DNA of 64,000 bases from contig CALVOK010000019.1 in the NCBI GenBank assembly GCA_944350275.1, positions 1 to 64,000 of the forward strand. Reading direction: 5' to 3'. Each line of letters starts with the position of its first letter. Position 1 is the first letter of the stretch. The notes beneath the pieces were generated by a model that did no database searches, was not told the DNA's origin, and saw only the letters and a program-made list of their open reading frames with translations. This DNA comes from an uncultured Clostridia bacterium. GTDB taxonomy: Bacteria; Bacillota; Clostridia; Christensenellales; UBA1242. This document shows positions 1 through 8,170 of the stretch, one piece after another. The translations under genes were made by a program, and so were the position numbers.

Positions 1-1113
1 GAGGGTTACATTCCATTTGGAAGTATAACCCCAAGTGAGATAACAAGTACCACTTCACCAACCGCAACAGTAATACTTACAATAACTTCATCACAGGGAG
101 TTGAGGTAGACCTCAGTCAAATAACAATCACATTTACCGACCCTGTATATCATGACTTTACATTTACAACAGATGACCAAACAGGGACTGCTACACTTGA
201 CTCCTATACAGGCAATTCCGCTGAGGTAATAATTCCAAACACAATCTCAGTCATGACAATCAACGACCAAACCTTATACCTTCAAGGCAACCAATATGAA
301 GTGACTGCAATAAGAGATGGAAGTCCGGACAAGGATGGTGTATTTTACAACAACCGTTCAAACCTCACAAGTGTAACATTGCCGGATAACTTACAAACAA
401 TAGGTGTATTTGCATTTTATTATTGTAGTAGTCTAACAAATGTTACTTTCCCAGAGACCTTACAAACAATAGGCGCATATGCATTTTATTATTGTACTGG
501 ACTTACAAGTATAACATTACCAGAGAGTATAACAAGTATAGGTAATTATGCATTTAGAGATTGTCGATATTTAACCGAGATAAACTACAACATACCATCA
601 CTATCAAATTTAGGTAGCAACAATTTTGTATTTTGTAATGCAGGGCATTACGGAACAGGGATAACAGTAAACTTTGGAGATAATGTAGAGAGTGTTCCAG
701 CAAATCTATTTTGTCCGCAAGACAATGGTTCAACATATTCACCAAACATAACGGAAGTCAACTTCTCATCAAGTATAACAAGTATAGGTTTTTGGGCATT
801 TGCTTATTGCACATCTTTGACTACTATAGACTTAAGCAGTTGCACAAATATGGATACTATAGGCAGTGCTGTTTTCTACAACTGTACAAATCTCAACTCA
901 GTTGTAATCAACGAGTATGTGTTCAGCAATGTTACATCTTCGTCATCTTCTTGCGGATATATTCTTGCTTATTTACAATCTGGGGAGGGTACGGTTTATG
1001 TACCTGAGGCGGTGATTGAGAAGTTAGGTCACACAAATGAATATCTCAACTCGTCTTTTACTCTTCAAAGTGACACTGCAGTTGGCGGATATTATGTTTA
1101 TGTAAAGAATTAA
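1..1113 (+). CDS. Secreted BspA-like leucine-rich-repeat protein, 5'-truncated by window edge
   Basis: The reading frame is open from base 1 and ends at TAA 1111-1113, so the N-terminus lies outside the window. The first in-frame ATG at 253 is internal. The start of the visible part (ITPSEI, then TATVILTITSSQGVEVDLSQ) aligns closely with residues 145-180 of the complete protein at 31198, so this is a paralogue and should carry the same SipW-type signal sequence. From about base 370 it contains tandem LRR_5/BspA repeats with the signature pattern LPxxLQTIGxxAFxxC and ITSIGxxAFxxC. Such proteins are usually cell-surface adhesins. The C-terminus ends in a plain GGYYVYVKN without a sorting signal or membrane anchor. 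Family assignment is firm; ligand unknown. Confidence 0.85.
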   Translation, partial: EGYIPFGSITPSEITSTTSPTATVILTITSSQGVEVDLSQITITFTDPVYHDFTFTTDDQTGTATLDSYTGNSAEVIIPNTISVMTINDQTLYLQGNQYEVTAIRDGSPDKDGVFYNNRSNLTSVTLPDNLQTIGVFAFYYCSSLTNVTFPETLQTIGAYAFYYCTGLTSITLPESITSIGNYAFRDCRYLTEINYNIPSLSNLGSNNFVFCNAGHYGTGITVNFGDNVESVPANLFCPQDNGSTYSPNITEVNFSSSITSIGFWAFAYCTSLTTIDLSSCTNMDTIGSAVFYNCTNLNSVVINEYVFSNVTSSSSSCGYILAYLQSGEGTVYVPEAVIEKLGHTNEYLNSSFTLQSDTAVGGYYVYVKN

Positions 1114-1301
1114 AATTTAAACAAAAAATGAAAAAATATTTAAGAAAATGTGTTTATATGATAATATGTTTAAATAAGAATAAGAATATAAATATGTTTA
1201 ATTATGAATGTATATATATTGAGAAAATATTATAAAGGAAGAAAGTTGATGTAAAATAATATTGTTCAAATCTTAATTTAATAAAAATTTTATGATAAAG
1301 G

Positions 1302-1355
1302 ATAGACAAGAGGCTTGTGTAGGTGGTTTGCAAGAAAAAGTCTTGTCTATTTTTT
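1302..1355 (+). terminator. Intrinsic terminator after LRR gene
   Basis: 10-bp stem ATAGACAAGA (1302-1311) with TCTTGTCTAT (1341-1350), with inner pairing CTTG/CAAG, followed by a T-run. It lies 190 nt downstream of the LRR stop codon. Confidence 0.75.
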
Positions 1356-1608
1356 ATATGTTATGTTGAGATGTGAGGGAAATTTGAGAATGAAAAGATT
1401 TTATTTTGAAAAATCCTTGACAAGCGGGGAATAAATATGTATAATACCCATGTATGCTTCGTTGTCGGAGGCAATGCTTTTAAAAATGCATATGATTTTA
1501 ATTTATGCTTTAAAGTGGTTTTTAGGGTGAAGGTAAAGTTATTTTGCATTAGTTGATTTTTCAACAAAAGCATAAACAAACAACAGGTGATTTGAAGTCT
1601 TGAATTTG

Positions 1609-1703
1609 GCGATTGAAAGAGCGAGTTTTTAACTCGCAAAAGAAAAGCATTTTGCTTTTCTTTGAAAAATTTTTAAGAATTAAAAATTTTTGCTTTCAAT
1701 CGC
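1609..1703. repeat. Four-way-junction element A (11-bp stem enclosing three hairpins)
   Basis: Outer stem GCGATTGAAAG (1609-1619) pairs perfectly with CTTTCAATCGC (1693-1703). Inside, almost without unpaired bases, are three perfect hairpins: 7 bp with loop 3 (1621-1637), 11 bp with loop 3 (1639-1663), and 12 bp with loop 3 (1665-1691). The same architecture recurs at 16046, 29541 and 50745 with unrelated sequence. Function is unknown; it could act as folded RNA or as a DNA cruciform. Confidence 0.8.
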
Positions 1704-1810
1704 ATATTACAAAAATCTTTATCAAATTGCCGATTCGCTTAGAGAAAAGCGGAGTTGCACAAGGTGGTGCAATCGTGTTGTTCATGTTTTACTTTAAAAA
1801 GCATTTATCA

Positions 1811-1842
1811 TGCACGGCAACAGCAAAAGTCGTGCATTTTTT
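1811..1842 (+). terminator. Hairpin with T-run upstream of rpsL
   Basis: TGCACG (1811-1816) pairs with CGTGCA (1831-1836), followed by six T. It lies about 70 nt before the rpsL start, so it may end upstream transcription or attenuate the str operon. A weak promoter-like TTGATA (1859) with an A+T-rich -10 near 1881-1888 follows. Confidence 0.6.
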
Positions 1843-1912
1843 ATCGACAAAAAATCTCTTGATATATTTAATAAACAACCTATTAAATATACAAGTTAAA
1901 AGGGGAAAGGAG

Positions 1913-2293
1913 ATGCCTACAATAAATCAACTTGTTAGAAAAGGTAGAGAAACTTTTGAGAAAAAATCAAAAGCACCACTTCTTGAAGAGTGCCCACAAA
2001 AGAGAGGGGTATGTCTTTCAGTAAGAACTGCTACACCTAAAAAGCCTAACTCTGCTCTTCGTAAGATTGCCAGAGTGAAACTATCTAACGGTACTGAGGG
2101 AACTTGCTATATCCCAGGTGTTGGACACAATCTTCAGGAGCACAGTGTTGTTCTTGTAAGAGGGGGAAGAGTTAAGGACCTACCTGGTGTAAGATATCAC
2201 ATTATCCGTGGTACACTTGATACAGCAGGAGTCCAAAACAGAAAGCAAAGCCGTTCAAAATATGGTGCAAAACGTCCTAAGAAAACAAAATAG
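1913..2293 (+). CDS. rpsL: Ribosomal protein uS12
   Basis: 126 residues, a normal full-length S12, component of the 30S decoding centre. Recognisable are the N-terminal [11 protein letters not shown], the [13 protein letters not shown] loop that contacts the A site and is the classic streptomycin-resistance region, and the basic C-terminus ending KRPKKTK. The start is ATG 1913, preceded by AAAGGAG; a longer open frame upstream is not part of the gene. It is the first gene of the str operon, 51 nt before rpsG. In many Bacillota rpoBC lies upstream, but here an LRR surface-protein gene does. Confidence 0.98.
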   Translation: MPTINQLVRKGRETFEKKSKAPLLEECPQKRGVCLSVRTATPKKPNSALRKIARVKLSNGTEGTCYIPGVGHNLQEHSVVLVRGGRVKDLPGVRYHIIRGTLDTAGVQNRKQSRSKYGAKRPKKTK

Positions 2294-2344
2294 GCTTAGT
2301 GACAACTAAGAACAAAATTTAAAATCTATAAAAGGAGAAGAAAA

Positions 2345-2818
2345 ATGCCAAGAAGAAATAGTGCTGTCAAAAGAGATGTTCTTCCTGATCCAATATACAA
2401 TAGTAAAGTTGTTACTAAACTTGTAAATCAAGTTATGTTATCTGGAAAGAAAGGACTCGCACAAAGAATAGTTTATGGTGCTTTTGACATAGTTAAAGAA
2501 AAATCTGGACAAGAACCACTTGAAGTGTTTACAACTGCACTTGAAAATATCAAACCTGTTCTTGAAACCAAATCAAGACGTGTTGGTGGTGCAACATACC
2601 AAGTACCTATGGAAATAAGACCAGAGAGACGTCAAACTCTTGCTATAAGATGGCTTGTTAACTTTGCAAGAAAGAGAAGTGGCGAGAGAGGAATGGAAGC
2701 AAAACTTGCTGGTGAAATACTAGATGCTTTCAATTCAACAGGTGCATCTATAAAGAGAAGAGATGAGATGCACAGAATGGCTGAGGCTAATAAAGCATTC
2801 GCTCATTTCAAATGGTAA
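2345..2818 (+). CDS. rpsG: Ribosomal protein uS7
   Basis: 157 residues, typical for bacterial S7, a primary 16S rRNA-binding protein that nucleates the 30S head and contacts the E-site tRNA. Visible family signatures are the N-terminal [16 protein letters not shown], the [17 protein letters not shown] segment, and the C-terminal [21 protein letters not shown] good ribosome-binding site (AAAAGGAG) precedes ATG 2345. It sits between rpsL and, unusually, a DHH phosphoesterase rather than directly before fusA. Confidence 0.98.
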   Translation: MPRRNSAVKRDVLPDPIYNSKVVTKLVNQVMLSGKKGLAQRIVYGAFDIVKEKSGQEPLEVFTTALENIKPVLETKSRRVGGATYQVPMEIRPERRQTLAIRWLVNFARKRSGERGMEAKLAGEILDAFNSTGASIKRRDEMHRMAEANKAFAHFKW

Positions 2819-2844
2819 TCAAATTGTTGGTATAAGGTGGGAGT

Positions 2845-3762
2845 ATGAAGGTAATTTTATTTACACATAAAATAGATATAGATGGTATGGGGTGTGCGGT
2901 ACTTTCTAAATTAGCCTTTAAAAATTGTGATATTGAATATTGCGAAACTTTTGAGGTTAATGATAGATTTAAAAATTATGTAGAAAGTGGTAAGATTTAT
3001 GAATATGATAAAATCTTTATAACGGACATTTGTCTGAAACAGCCATATATTGAAAGTGTAAGTAAAAACAAATTGATATCTTCAAAACTTCAAATTATAG
3101 ACCATCATATCACTGAAATTAATGAAGAAAATGATAAATATGACTTTTCATTTATCAAGGTAGAAGATGAGAAAGGCAAATGCTCTGGTACAAGTTTATT
3201 TTACCAATATCTAAGAGAAAATGGACTACTTGAAAGCAATAATGGTATAGATCAGTTTGTCGAACTCACACGAAGATATGACACTTGGGAATGGAAAAAT
3301 ATTTATAATGATGAAAATGCTAATTATTTAAATATACTCTTTACTTTGTGGGGAATTGATAAATATGTAAGTCATTTTACAGATGTTTTGTCAAAGCAAA
3401 AACATTTTGAGTTTTCAGTTGACGAACTTTCACAAATAAAGAACTATATTATCAATGTTAATGAAACTTGCCAAAAGTATTTGAGTTCTATGAAATTAAA
3501 AAATTATGAGAACCTTAAAATTGGTGTAGTTGAGATAAATAATGAGTATAGAAACCTTTTATCGCAATATATTCGTGATAACAAAATTGATATTGATTTA
3601 ATTGCTATGAAAATTCTCGATAGGGGGACGGTTTCATTTAGGTCAATCAAAAAAGGTGTTGATGTGTCTAAAATCGCCGAGAAATTTGGTGGTGGAGGGC
3701 ACAAAGAGGCTAGCAGTTGTCCGCAAGGTTCCCAGATTGACGAATTTTTAGAAAGAAATTGA
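2845..3762 (+). CDS. DHH/DHHA1 family phosphoesterase
   Basis: 305 residues. The N-terminal DHH domain has the metal-binding motifs THKIDIDGMG (residues 7-16), FITDICL (about 58-64) and the diagnostic IIDHH (about 89-93). The C-terminal DHHA1 substrate-binding domain has GGGGHKEASS near residue 280. The family includes nanoRNases and cyclic-dinucleotide phosphodiesterases (NrnA/YtqI, GdpP), Mn-dependent; here there is no membrane or PAS part, so a soluble oligonucleotide or pAp phosphatase is most likely. Start ATG 2845 follows GGTGGG. The gene is inserted in the str operon between rpsG and fusA, 26 nt after rpsG. Exact substrate is not predictable from sequence. Confidence 0.85.
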   Translation: MKVILFTHKIDIDGMGCAVLSKLAFKNCDIEYCETFEVNDRFKNYVESGKIYEYDKIFITDICLKQPYIESVSKNKLISSKLQIIDHHITEINEENDKYDFSFIKVEDEKGKCSGTSLFYQYLRENGLLESNNGIDQFVELTRRYDTWEWKNIYNDENANYLNILFTLWGIDKYVSHFTDVLSKQKHFEFSVDELSQIKNYIINVNETCQKYLSSMKLKNYENLKIGVVEINNEYRNLLSQYIRDNKIDIDLIAMKILDRGTVSFRSIKKGVDVSKIAEKFGGGGHKEASSCPQGSQIDEFLERN

Positions 3763-3856
3763 AAATCTAATAACATTTCAAAAACAAATTTTACAAATAC
3801 AACATTTGAATGGTTTATCCCCATTAAAAAGGATATAATTTAAAAAGGAGAAAATT

Positions 3857-5932
3857 ATGGCAAATAATCTAGAAATGACTAGAAATGTTGGTATCATGGC
3901 ACACATCGATGCTGGTAAGACTACCACAACAGAGCGTATTTTGTTCTATACTGGTAAGTCTCACAAAATTGGTGAGGTTCATGATGGTCAAGCGGTTATG
4001 GACTGGATGGAACAAGAGCAAGAGCGTGGTATTACTATTACCTCCGCTTGTACAACTTGTTTCTGGAAAGATCATAAAATCAACATCATTGACACCCCAG
4101 GGCACGTAGACTTTACAATTGAAGTTGAACGTTCACTTAAAGTCCTTGATGGTGCTGTGCTTGTTCTTTCTGCTCGTGATAAAGTTCAACCTCAAACAGA
4201 GACTGTTTGGCGTCAGGCTACTAAATATAAAGTACCAGCCATCATTTATGTTAATAAAATGGATAGAGATGCTGCTGATTTCTTTGGTTGCATCGAGTCT
4301 ATAAGAACAAGACTTAAAACCAATCCGCTTGCAATTCAAATTCCTATTGGAGAGGCCGATACTTTTACAGGAATTATTGATTTGCTTACTATGAAAGCGG
4401 AAATTTACAAAGACGACCTCGGAAAAGAGATTGAAATTGCAGATATTCCAGCCGACTATAAAGAAAAAGCAGAAAAATATCACAACGAACTCGTTGAAAA
4501 AGTTGTCGAGACAGATGATACTTTGCTTGAAAGATATTTTGAAGGCGAGGAAATCTCGGTCGATGAACTTAAAAAAGCAATAAGAAAGGCAACTATTAAT
4601 AAATCACTAGTTCCTGTACTTTGCGGTTCTTCATACAAAAATAAAGGTGTTCAAATGCTCCTTGATGCTATGGTTGAGTATCTTCCAAGCCCACTTGATA
4701 TTGAGCATATTTCAGGTGTTAATCCAGAAACAGGTGAGACGGAAACAAGAGCGCCAGACGAAAATGCTCCACTTGCTGGTCTTGCATTTAAGATTATGAC
4801 AGACCCATATGTTGGAGTACTGACATTCTTCCGTGTGTATAGCGGAAAATTATCAGCAGGTTCTTATGTTTATAATGCTAACACGGGTAAAACTGAAAGA
4901 GTAGGACGTCTTATTAGAATGCACGCAAACAATCGTCAAGAAATAAACGAGGTTAGTGCAGGAGATATTGCCGCTATTGTAGGTCTTAAAGATACTATCA
5001 CAGGACATACCCTTTGTGATGAAAAACATCCTATTCAACTTGAAAGCATGGAATTCCCAGAACCTGTTATCCAACTTGCTATTGAACCTAAGACTAAGGA
5101 TATGCAAGAAAAAATGGCGCTGGCTCTTGCTAAACTTTCAAGAGAGGACCCTTCATTTAGAGTTTCAACTAACCAAGAGACAGGTCAAACTTTAATCGCA
5201 GGTATGGGTGAACTTCACCTTGAAATTATTGTTGACAGATTGAAGAGAGAGTTTAAAGTTGATGCTGTTGTAGGAAAACCTCAGGTTTCTTACAGAGAAG
5301 CAATCAAAAAGGCTGTTAGAGCAGAAGGTAAATTCATCCGTCAAAGCGGTGGTAAAGGTCAATATGGACACTGTATCATCGAGATGGAACCATTGCCTGC
5401 AGGCTCAGGATATGAATTTGTTGACAAAACCGTTGGTGGTTCTGTGCCTAAGGAATACATTCCAGCAGTCAATGCAGGTATTGCAGAGGCAAGAATGAAT
5501 GGTGTACTTGCAGGGTATGAGACAGTCGATTTTAGAGTAACCCTCGTTGATGGATCATACCACGAGGTTGACTCTTCTGAAATGGCGTTTAAGATTGCAG
5601 GTTCAATGGCATTCCAAGATGGTGCAAAGAAAGCAGATCCTGTTATTCTTGAACCTATTATGAAAGTCTCAGTTGAAGTGCCTGACGAATATCTTGGTAC
5701 TGTTATGGGCAACCTTACCTCTCGTCGTGGTATGCTTACAGGAAATGAGTCTGCGGCAGGTGTTCAAATAGTAAACGCAGAAGTTCCACTTGCTGAAATG
5801 TTTGGTTATGCAACCGACCTTCGTTCTCAAACTCAGGGTAGAGGTAACTATGTAATGGAACCACTCCGTTATCAAGAAGTGCCAAAATCTGTAGCACAAC
5901 AAATAATTGGCGAAAGAGCAAAGAACAATTAA
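3857..5932 (+). CDS. fusA: Translation elongation factor G
   Basis: 691 residues, normal for EF-G, the GTPase that drives translocation and, with RRF, ribosome recycling. G1 is AHIDAGKTT (residues 15-23), switch region RGITITSA, G3 DTPGHVDF (about 82-89), G4 NKMD (about 136-139). Domain II follows at about 290-400 and domains III-V to the end, with the domain IV region [10 protein letters not shown]. The ribosome-binding site is AAAAAGGAG before ATG 3857. It is the fourth gene of the str operon and is followed after 187 nt by tuf, which has its own promoter. Confidence 0.98.
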   Translation: MANNLEMTRNVGIMAHIDAGKTTTTERILFYTGKSHKIGEVHDGQAVMDWMEQEQERGITITSACTTCFWKDHKINIIDTPGHVDFTIEVERSLKVLDGAVLVLSARDKVQPQTETVWRQATKYKVPAIIYVNKMDRDAADFFGCIESIRTRLKTNPLAIQIPIGEADTFTGIIDLLTMKAEIYKDDLGKEIEIADIPADYKEKAEKYHNELVEKVVETDDTLLERYFEGEEISVDELKKAIRKATINKSLVPVLCGSSYKNKGVQMLLDAMVEYLPSPLDIEHISGVNPETGETETRAPDENAPLAGLAFKIMTDPYVGVLTFFRVYSGKLSAGSYVYNANTGKTERVGRLIRMHANNRQEINEVSAGDIAAIVGLKDTITGHTLCDEKHPIQLESMEFPEPVIQLAIEPKTKDMQEKMALALAKLSREDPSFRVSTNQETGQTLIAGMGELHLEIIVDRLKREFKVDAVVGKPQVSYREAIKKAVRAEGKFIRQSGGKGQYGHCIIEMEPLPAGSGYEFVDKTVGGSVPKEYIPAVNAGIAEARMNGVLAGYETVDFRVTLVDGSYHEVDSSEMAFKIAGSMAFQDGAKKADPVILEPIMKVSVEVPDEYLGTVMGNLTSRRGMLTGNESAAGVQIVNAEVPLAEMFGYATDLRSQTQGRGNYVMEPLRYQEVPKSVAQQIIGERAKNN

Positions 5933-6043
5933 ATTCTTATATTTTTCAAGGTTGATTAAAAGTGAAAAGTGCTCTATAGAACCTAAAACCTTTGTTTTAG
6001 CAATAAAGGGTACAAAATAATTGAAAATTTTTGAAAAATCATT

Positions 6044-6071
6044 TTGAAAATATAAAAAAGTATGCTAAAAT
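6044..6071 (+). promoter_or_regulatory. Promoter of tuf
   Basis: TTGAAA (6044-6049), 16-nt spacer, TAAAAT (6066-6071), preceded by TGC, which makes an extended -10. This fits the strong independent promoter often placed before tuf. Confidence 0.65.
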
Positions 6072-6119
6072 ACCATTAGCGTTAAAAAACAATAAAATAA
6101 AAAAAGGAGAATATAAAAA

Positions 6120-7304
6120 ATGGCAGAATATGTTAGATCTAAGCCACACTTAAATGTTGGTACAATTGGTCACGTTGACCATGGTAAGACAACACTTACA
6201 GCCGCAATCACTATGCTTTTCGGCACAACAAAAATGAAATATGATGAAATTGATAAAGCCCCAGAAGAGAGAGCCAGAGGTATTACAATCAATACCGCTC
6301 ACGTAGAATACGAAACAGCAAAGAGACACTATGCTCACGTTGACTGTCCGGGACACGCTGATTATGTTAAAAACATGATTACAGGTGCTGCTCAAATGGA
6401 CGGTGCTATCCTTGTTGTTGCTGCAACAGATGGTCCTATGCCTCAAACAAGAGAGCATATCCTTCTTGCAAGACAAGTTGGTGTTCCATACATCGTTGTA
6501 TTCTTGAACAAAACTGATCAAGTTGACGATCCTGAGCTTCTTGAACTTGTTGAAATGGAAGTTAGAGACCTTCTTAATCAATATAATTTCCCAGGAGATA
6601 CAACTCCTATCGTTAAGGGCTCTGCTCTTAAAGCACTTGAAGCTGCACAAGCAGGCGATGTTAATAATCCTGCATGTGATTGCATCAGAGAACTTATGGA
6701 CGTACTTGATTCTTACATCCCTGAGCCTCAAAGAGACACAGATAAGCCTTTCTTGATGCCAATCGAAGATAAATTCACAATCACTGGTCGTGGAACAGTT
6801 GCTACTGGTAGAGTAGAACGTGGTTCAGTTAAAATTGGTGATACTGTTGAAATCGTTGGTCTTAAAGAATCTAAGACAACAGTTGTTACAGGAGTTGAGA
6901 TGTTCCACAAATCACTCGATGCTGCTATCGCTGGTGATAATGCTGGTCTTCTTCTTCGTGGTATCCAAAGAAATGATATCGAAAAAGGTCAAGTTATCTG
7001 CAAACCTGGCTCAATTCACCCTCATACTAAGTTTACAGCACAAGTATACGTATTAAAGAAAGAAGAAGGCGGACGTCATACACCATTCTTCAATGGTTAC
7101 AGACCTCAATTCTTTTTCAGAACTACTGACGTTACAGGTGTTATCGAACTTGAAAAGGGCGTAGAAATGGTTATGCCTGGCGACCACGTTAATATGACCA
7201 TCACTCTTATCAACCCAGTTGCTATTGAGCAAGGACTCCGTTTCGCTATCCGTGAAGGTGGCAGAACAGTTGGTTCAGGTGTAGTTTCATCTATTATTGA
7301 ATAA
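6120..7304 (+). CDS. tuf: Translation elongation factor Tu
   Basis: 394 residues, full length. EF-Tu delivers aminoacyl-tRNA to the ribosomal A site in a GTP-dependent way. Motifs: G1 GHVDHGKTT (18-26), [13 protein letters not shown] (switch I, about 57), DCPGHADYV (G3, about 80), NKTDQVDD (G4 region, where most EF-Tu have NKCD), then beta-barrel domains II and III ending [11 protein letters not shown]. The ribosome-binding site AAAAAGGAG precedes ATG 6120. Only this copy is seen in the window. The nearby 6044-6071 promoter suggests it is transcribed separately as well as from the str operon. Confidence 0.98.
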   Translation: MAEYVRSKPHLNVGTIGHVDHGKTTLTAAITMLFGTTKMKYDEIDKAPEERARGITINTAHVEYETAKRHYAHVDCPGHADYVKNMITGAAQMDGAILVVAATDGPMPQTREHILLARQVGVPYIVVFLNKTDQVDDPELLELVEMEVRDLLNQYNFPGDTTPIVKGSALKALEAAQAGDVNNPACDCIRELMDVLDSYIPEPQRDTDKPFLMPIEDKFTITGRGTVATGRVERGSVKIGDTVEIVGLKESKTTVVTGVEMFHKSLDAAIAGDNAGLLLRGIQRNDIEKGQVICKPGSIHPHTKFTAQVYVLKKEEGGRHTPFFNGYRPQFFFRTTDVTGVIELEKGVEMVMPGDHVNMTITLINPVAIEQGLRFAIREGGRTVGSGVVSSIIE

Positions 7305-7341
7305 TCATAGAGTTATTATTTAAATTCTAAGGAGGAGTTTT

Positions 7342-7398
7342 ATGAGTGGTATTTACGAAATCGCTAATATTGATATTGCAAACTCATTTATAAAATAA
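7342..7398 (+). CDS. 18-residue ORF with a strong ribosome-binding site
   Basis: ATG 7342 follows AAGGAGGA at optimal distance and encodes MSGIYEIANIDIANSFIK before TAA 7396-7398. It lies 37 nt after tuf and before another small ORF. No family is recognised. The strong Shine-Dalgarno suggests that it is translated, either as a micropeptide or as a leader or coupling peptide for the next ORF. It may also be the decayed remainder of a longer gene: the 12-mer ATCGCTAATATT occurs both here (about 7359) and near the end of the 7468 ORF. Confidence 0.4.
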   Translation: MSGIYEIANIDIANSFIK

Positions 7399-7467
7399 GA
7401 GTTCGACAAAATTTCAAAAGAACAAATGAGATAAATTTTCATTCATATGAAAGACGGAGAAAGTTAT

Positions 7468-7635
7468 ATGTCAAGACATACATTGTCGAGAGATTCAAAA
7501 AAACTTTATTTACAAGAAAATGGTCAAGACAATTCATATGATGTTGTAATTGAAACGGTTGAATATGGCAAATTAATTATTAGTCCTAACGGAGATATCG
7601 CTAATATTTCATTCTCTGAAGATGAAAAAGAATAA
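7468..7635 (+). CDS. Small hypothetical protein, 55 residues
   Basis: Start ATG 7468 is chosen because GGAGA lies 7 nt before it; an upstream in-frame ATG at 7447 lacks such a site. The product is hydrophilic, with Lys/Arg-rich N-terminus and acidic C-terminus, and includes YDVVIETVEYGKLIISPNGD. There is no signal peptide or membrane segment. It is followed by an intrinsic terminator at 7676, so it closes the tuf transcription unit. Function unknown. Confidence 0.55.
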   Translation: MSRHTLSRDSKKLYLQENGQDNSYDVVIETVEYGKLIISPNGDIANISFSEDEKE

Positions 7636-7675
7636 TCTAATATAAAAAATATATAAAATTGTTATTAAGCAAATC

Positions 7676-7726
7676 AAAGCATGTATGTTATGGAAGTGCA
7701 CACCATAGATAGTACATGCTTTTTTT
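7676..7726 (+). terminator. Intrinsic terminator of the tuf transcription unit
   Basis: Outer stem AAAGCATGTA (7676-7685) with TACATGCTTT (7713-7722), inner stem TATGG/CCATA, then a T-run. Confidence 0.8.
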
Positions 7727-7926
7727 GTTATTTGTATAATTTGTTGCCACAAGTTTGACACATAAAATGAATAGTGAGCAAATATTGTAAATAACATTTT
7801 ATATTCTTTTGAAGCAAAGAGGGATAATTAACATCTTCATCAGCATTAAAATGAGCAAGTTTTTAAAAATAAACTTTTAATAATAATCAAAATATTGTTT
7901 AAAATATTTTGTATTCTTTAAAAGTA

Positions 7927-7952
7927 AAGGTGGACAAGTCCACCTTTTTTTA
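7927..7952 (+). terminator. Intrinsic terminator
   Basis: AAAGGTGGAC (7927-7936) pairs with GTCCACCTTT (7939-7948), followed by more T. It isolates the 8171 gene from upstream transcription. Confidence 0.8.
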
Positions 7953-8036
7953 ATAAGACCTTATGAACGTTGGGGGATGCTGTACAGGTCGGTAGCCCTT
8001 TTTGGTGACAAATTTTTACGAAGTACTACAATTTGC

Positions 8037-8064
8037 TTGACAAAAGGGGCGGGGGGGGTAAAAT
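8037..8064 (+). promoter_or_regulatory. Promoter with G8 tract in the spacer
   Basis: TTGACA (8037-8042), 16-nt spacer, TAAAAT (8059-8064). The spacer contains GGGG, C and then exactly eight G (8051-8058) directly against the -10 box. Length change in such a homopolymer would alter the -35/-10 spacing and switch expression on or off. The -10 box is also part of a perfect inverted repeat (8059-8097). Confidence 0.8.
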
Positions 8065-8097
8065 AGGGTATCAAAAAAATTTTGATACCCTATTTTA
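8059..8097. promoter_or_regulatory. Perfect 18-bp inverted repeat over -10 box and transcription start
   Basis: Left arm 8059-8076 (begins TAAAATAGGG), 3-nt centre AAA, right arm 8080-8097. It spans the -10 element and the expected start point near 8071. It could be an operator, or a 5' hairpin followed by TATTTT that acts as an attenuator. Confidence 0.65.
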
Positions 8098-8170
8098 AAA
8101 CCACCTAGAAGGCGAATAAATGGCATATAAAGGGTAATTATGGATATTCTAAAACAAGGGGGTTAACCAA

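Larger units (their letters stand above)
1114..1912. other. Intergenic region between LRR gene and rpsL
   Basis: 799 bases without a convincing gene. It holds an intrinsic terminator at 1302-1355, a hairpin-rich stretch around 1440-1580, a four-way-junction element at 1609-1703, and a hairpin with T-run at 1811-1842 just before rpsL. An open frame upstream of rpsL (from 1613) runs through the four-way element and has no coding character. Confidence 0.7.
7636..8036. other. Intergenic region after tuf unit
   Basis: About 400 bases with no supported gene. It holds two intrinsic terminators (7676-7726 and 7927-7952), with A+T-rich sequence between them, and ends at the G-tract promoter of the 8171 gene. 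A small RNA ending at the second terminator is possible but no promoter for it is clear. Confidence 0.5.

Noticed and set aside
1613..1912. Possible 100-residue N-terminal extension of S12, since the frame is open upstream
   Set aside because: S12 starts at MPTINQL everywhere and a ribosome-binding site precedes ATG 1913; the upstream stretch is a hairpin element and terminator.
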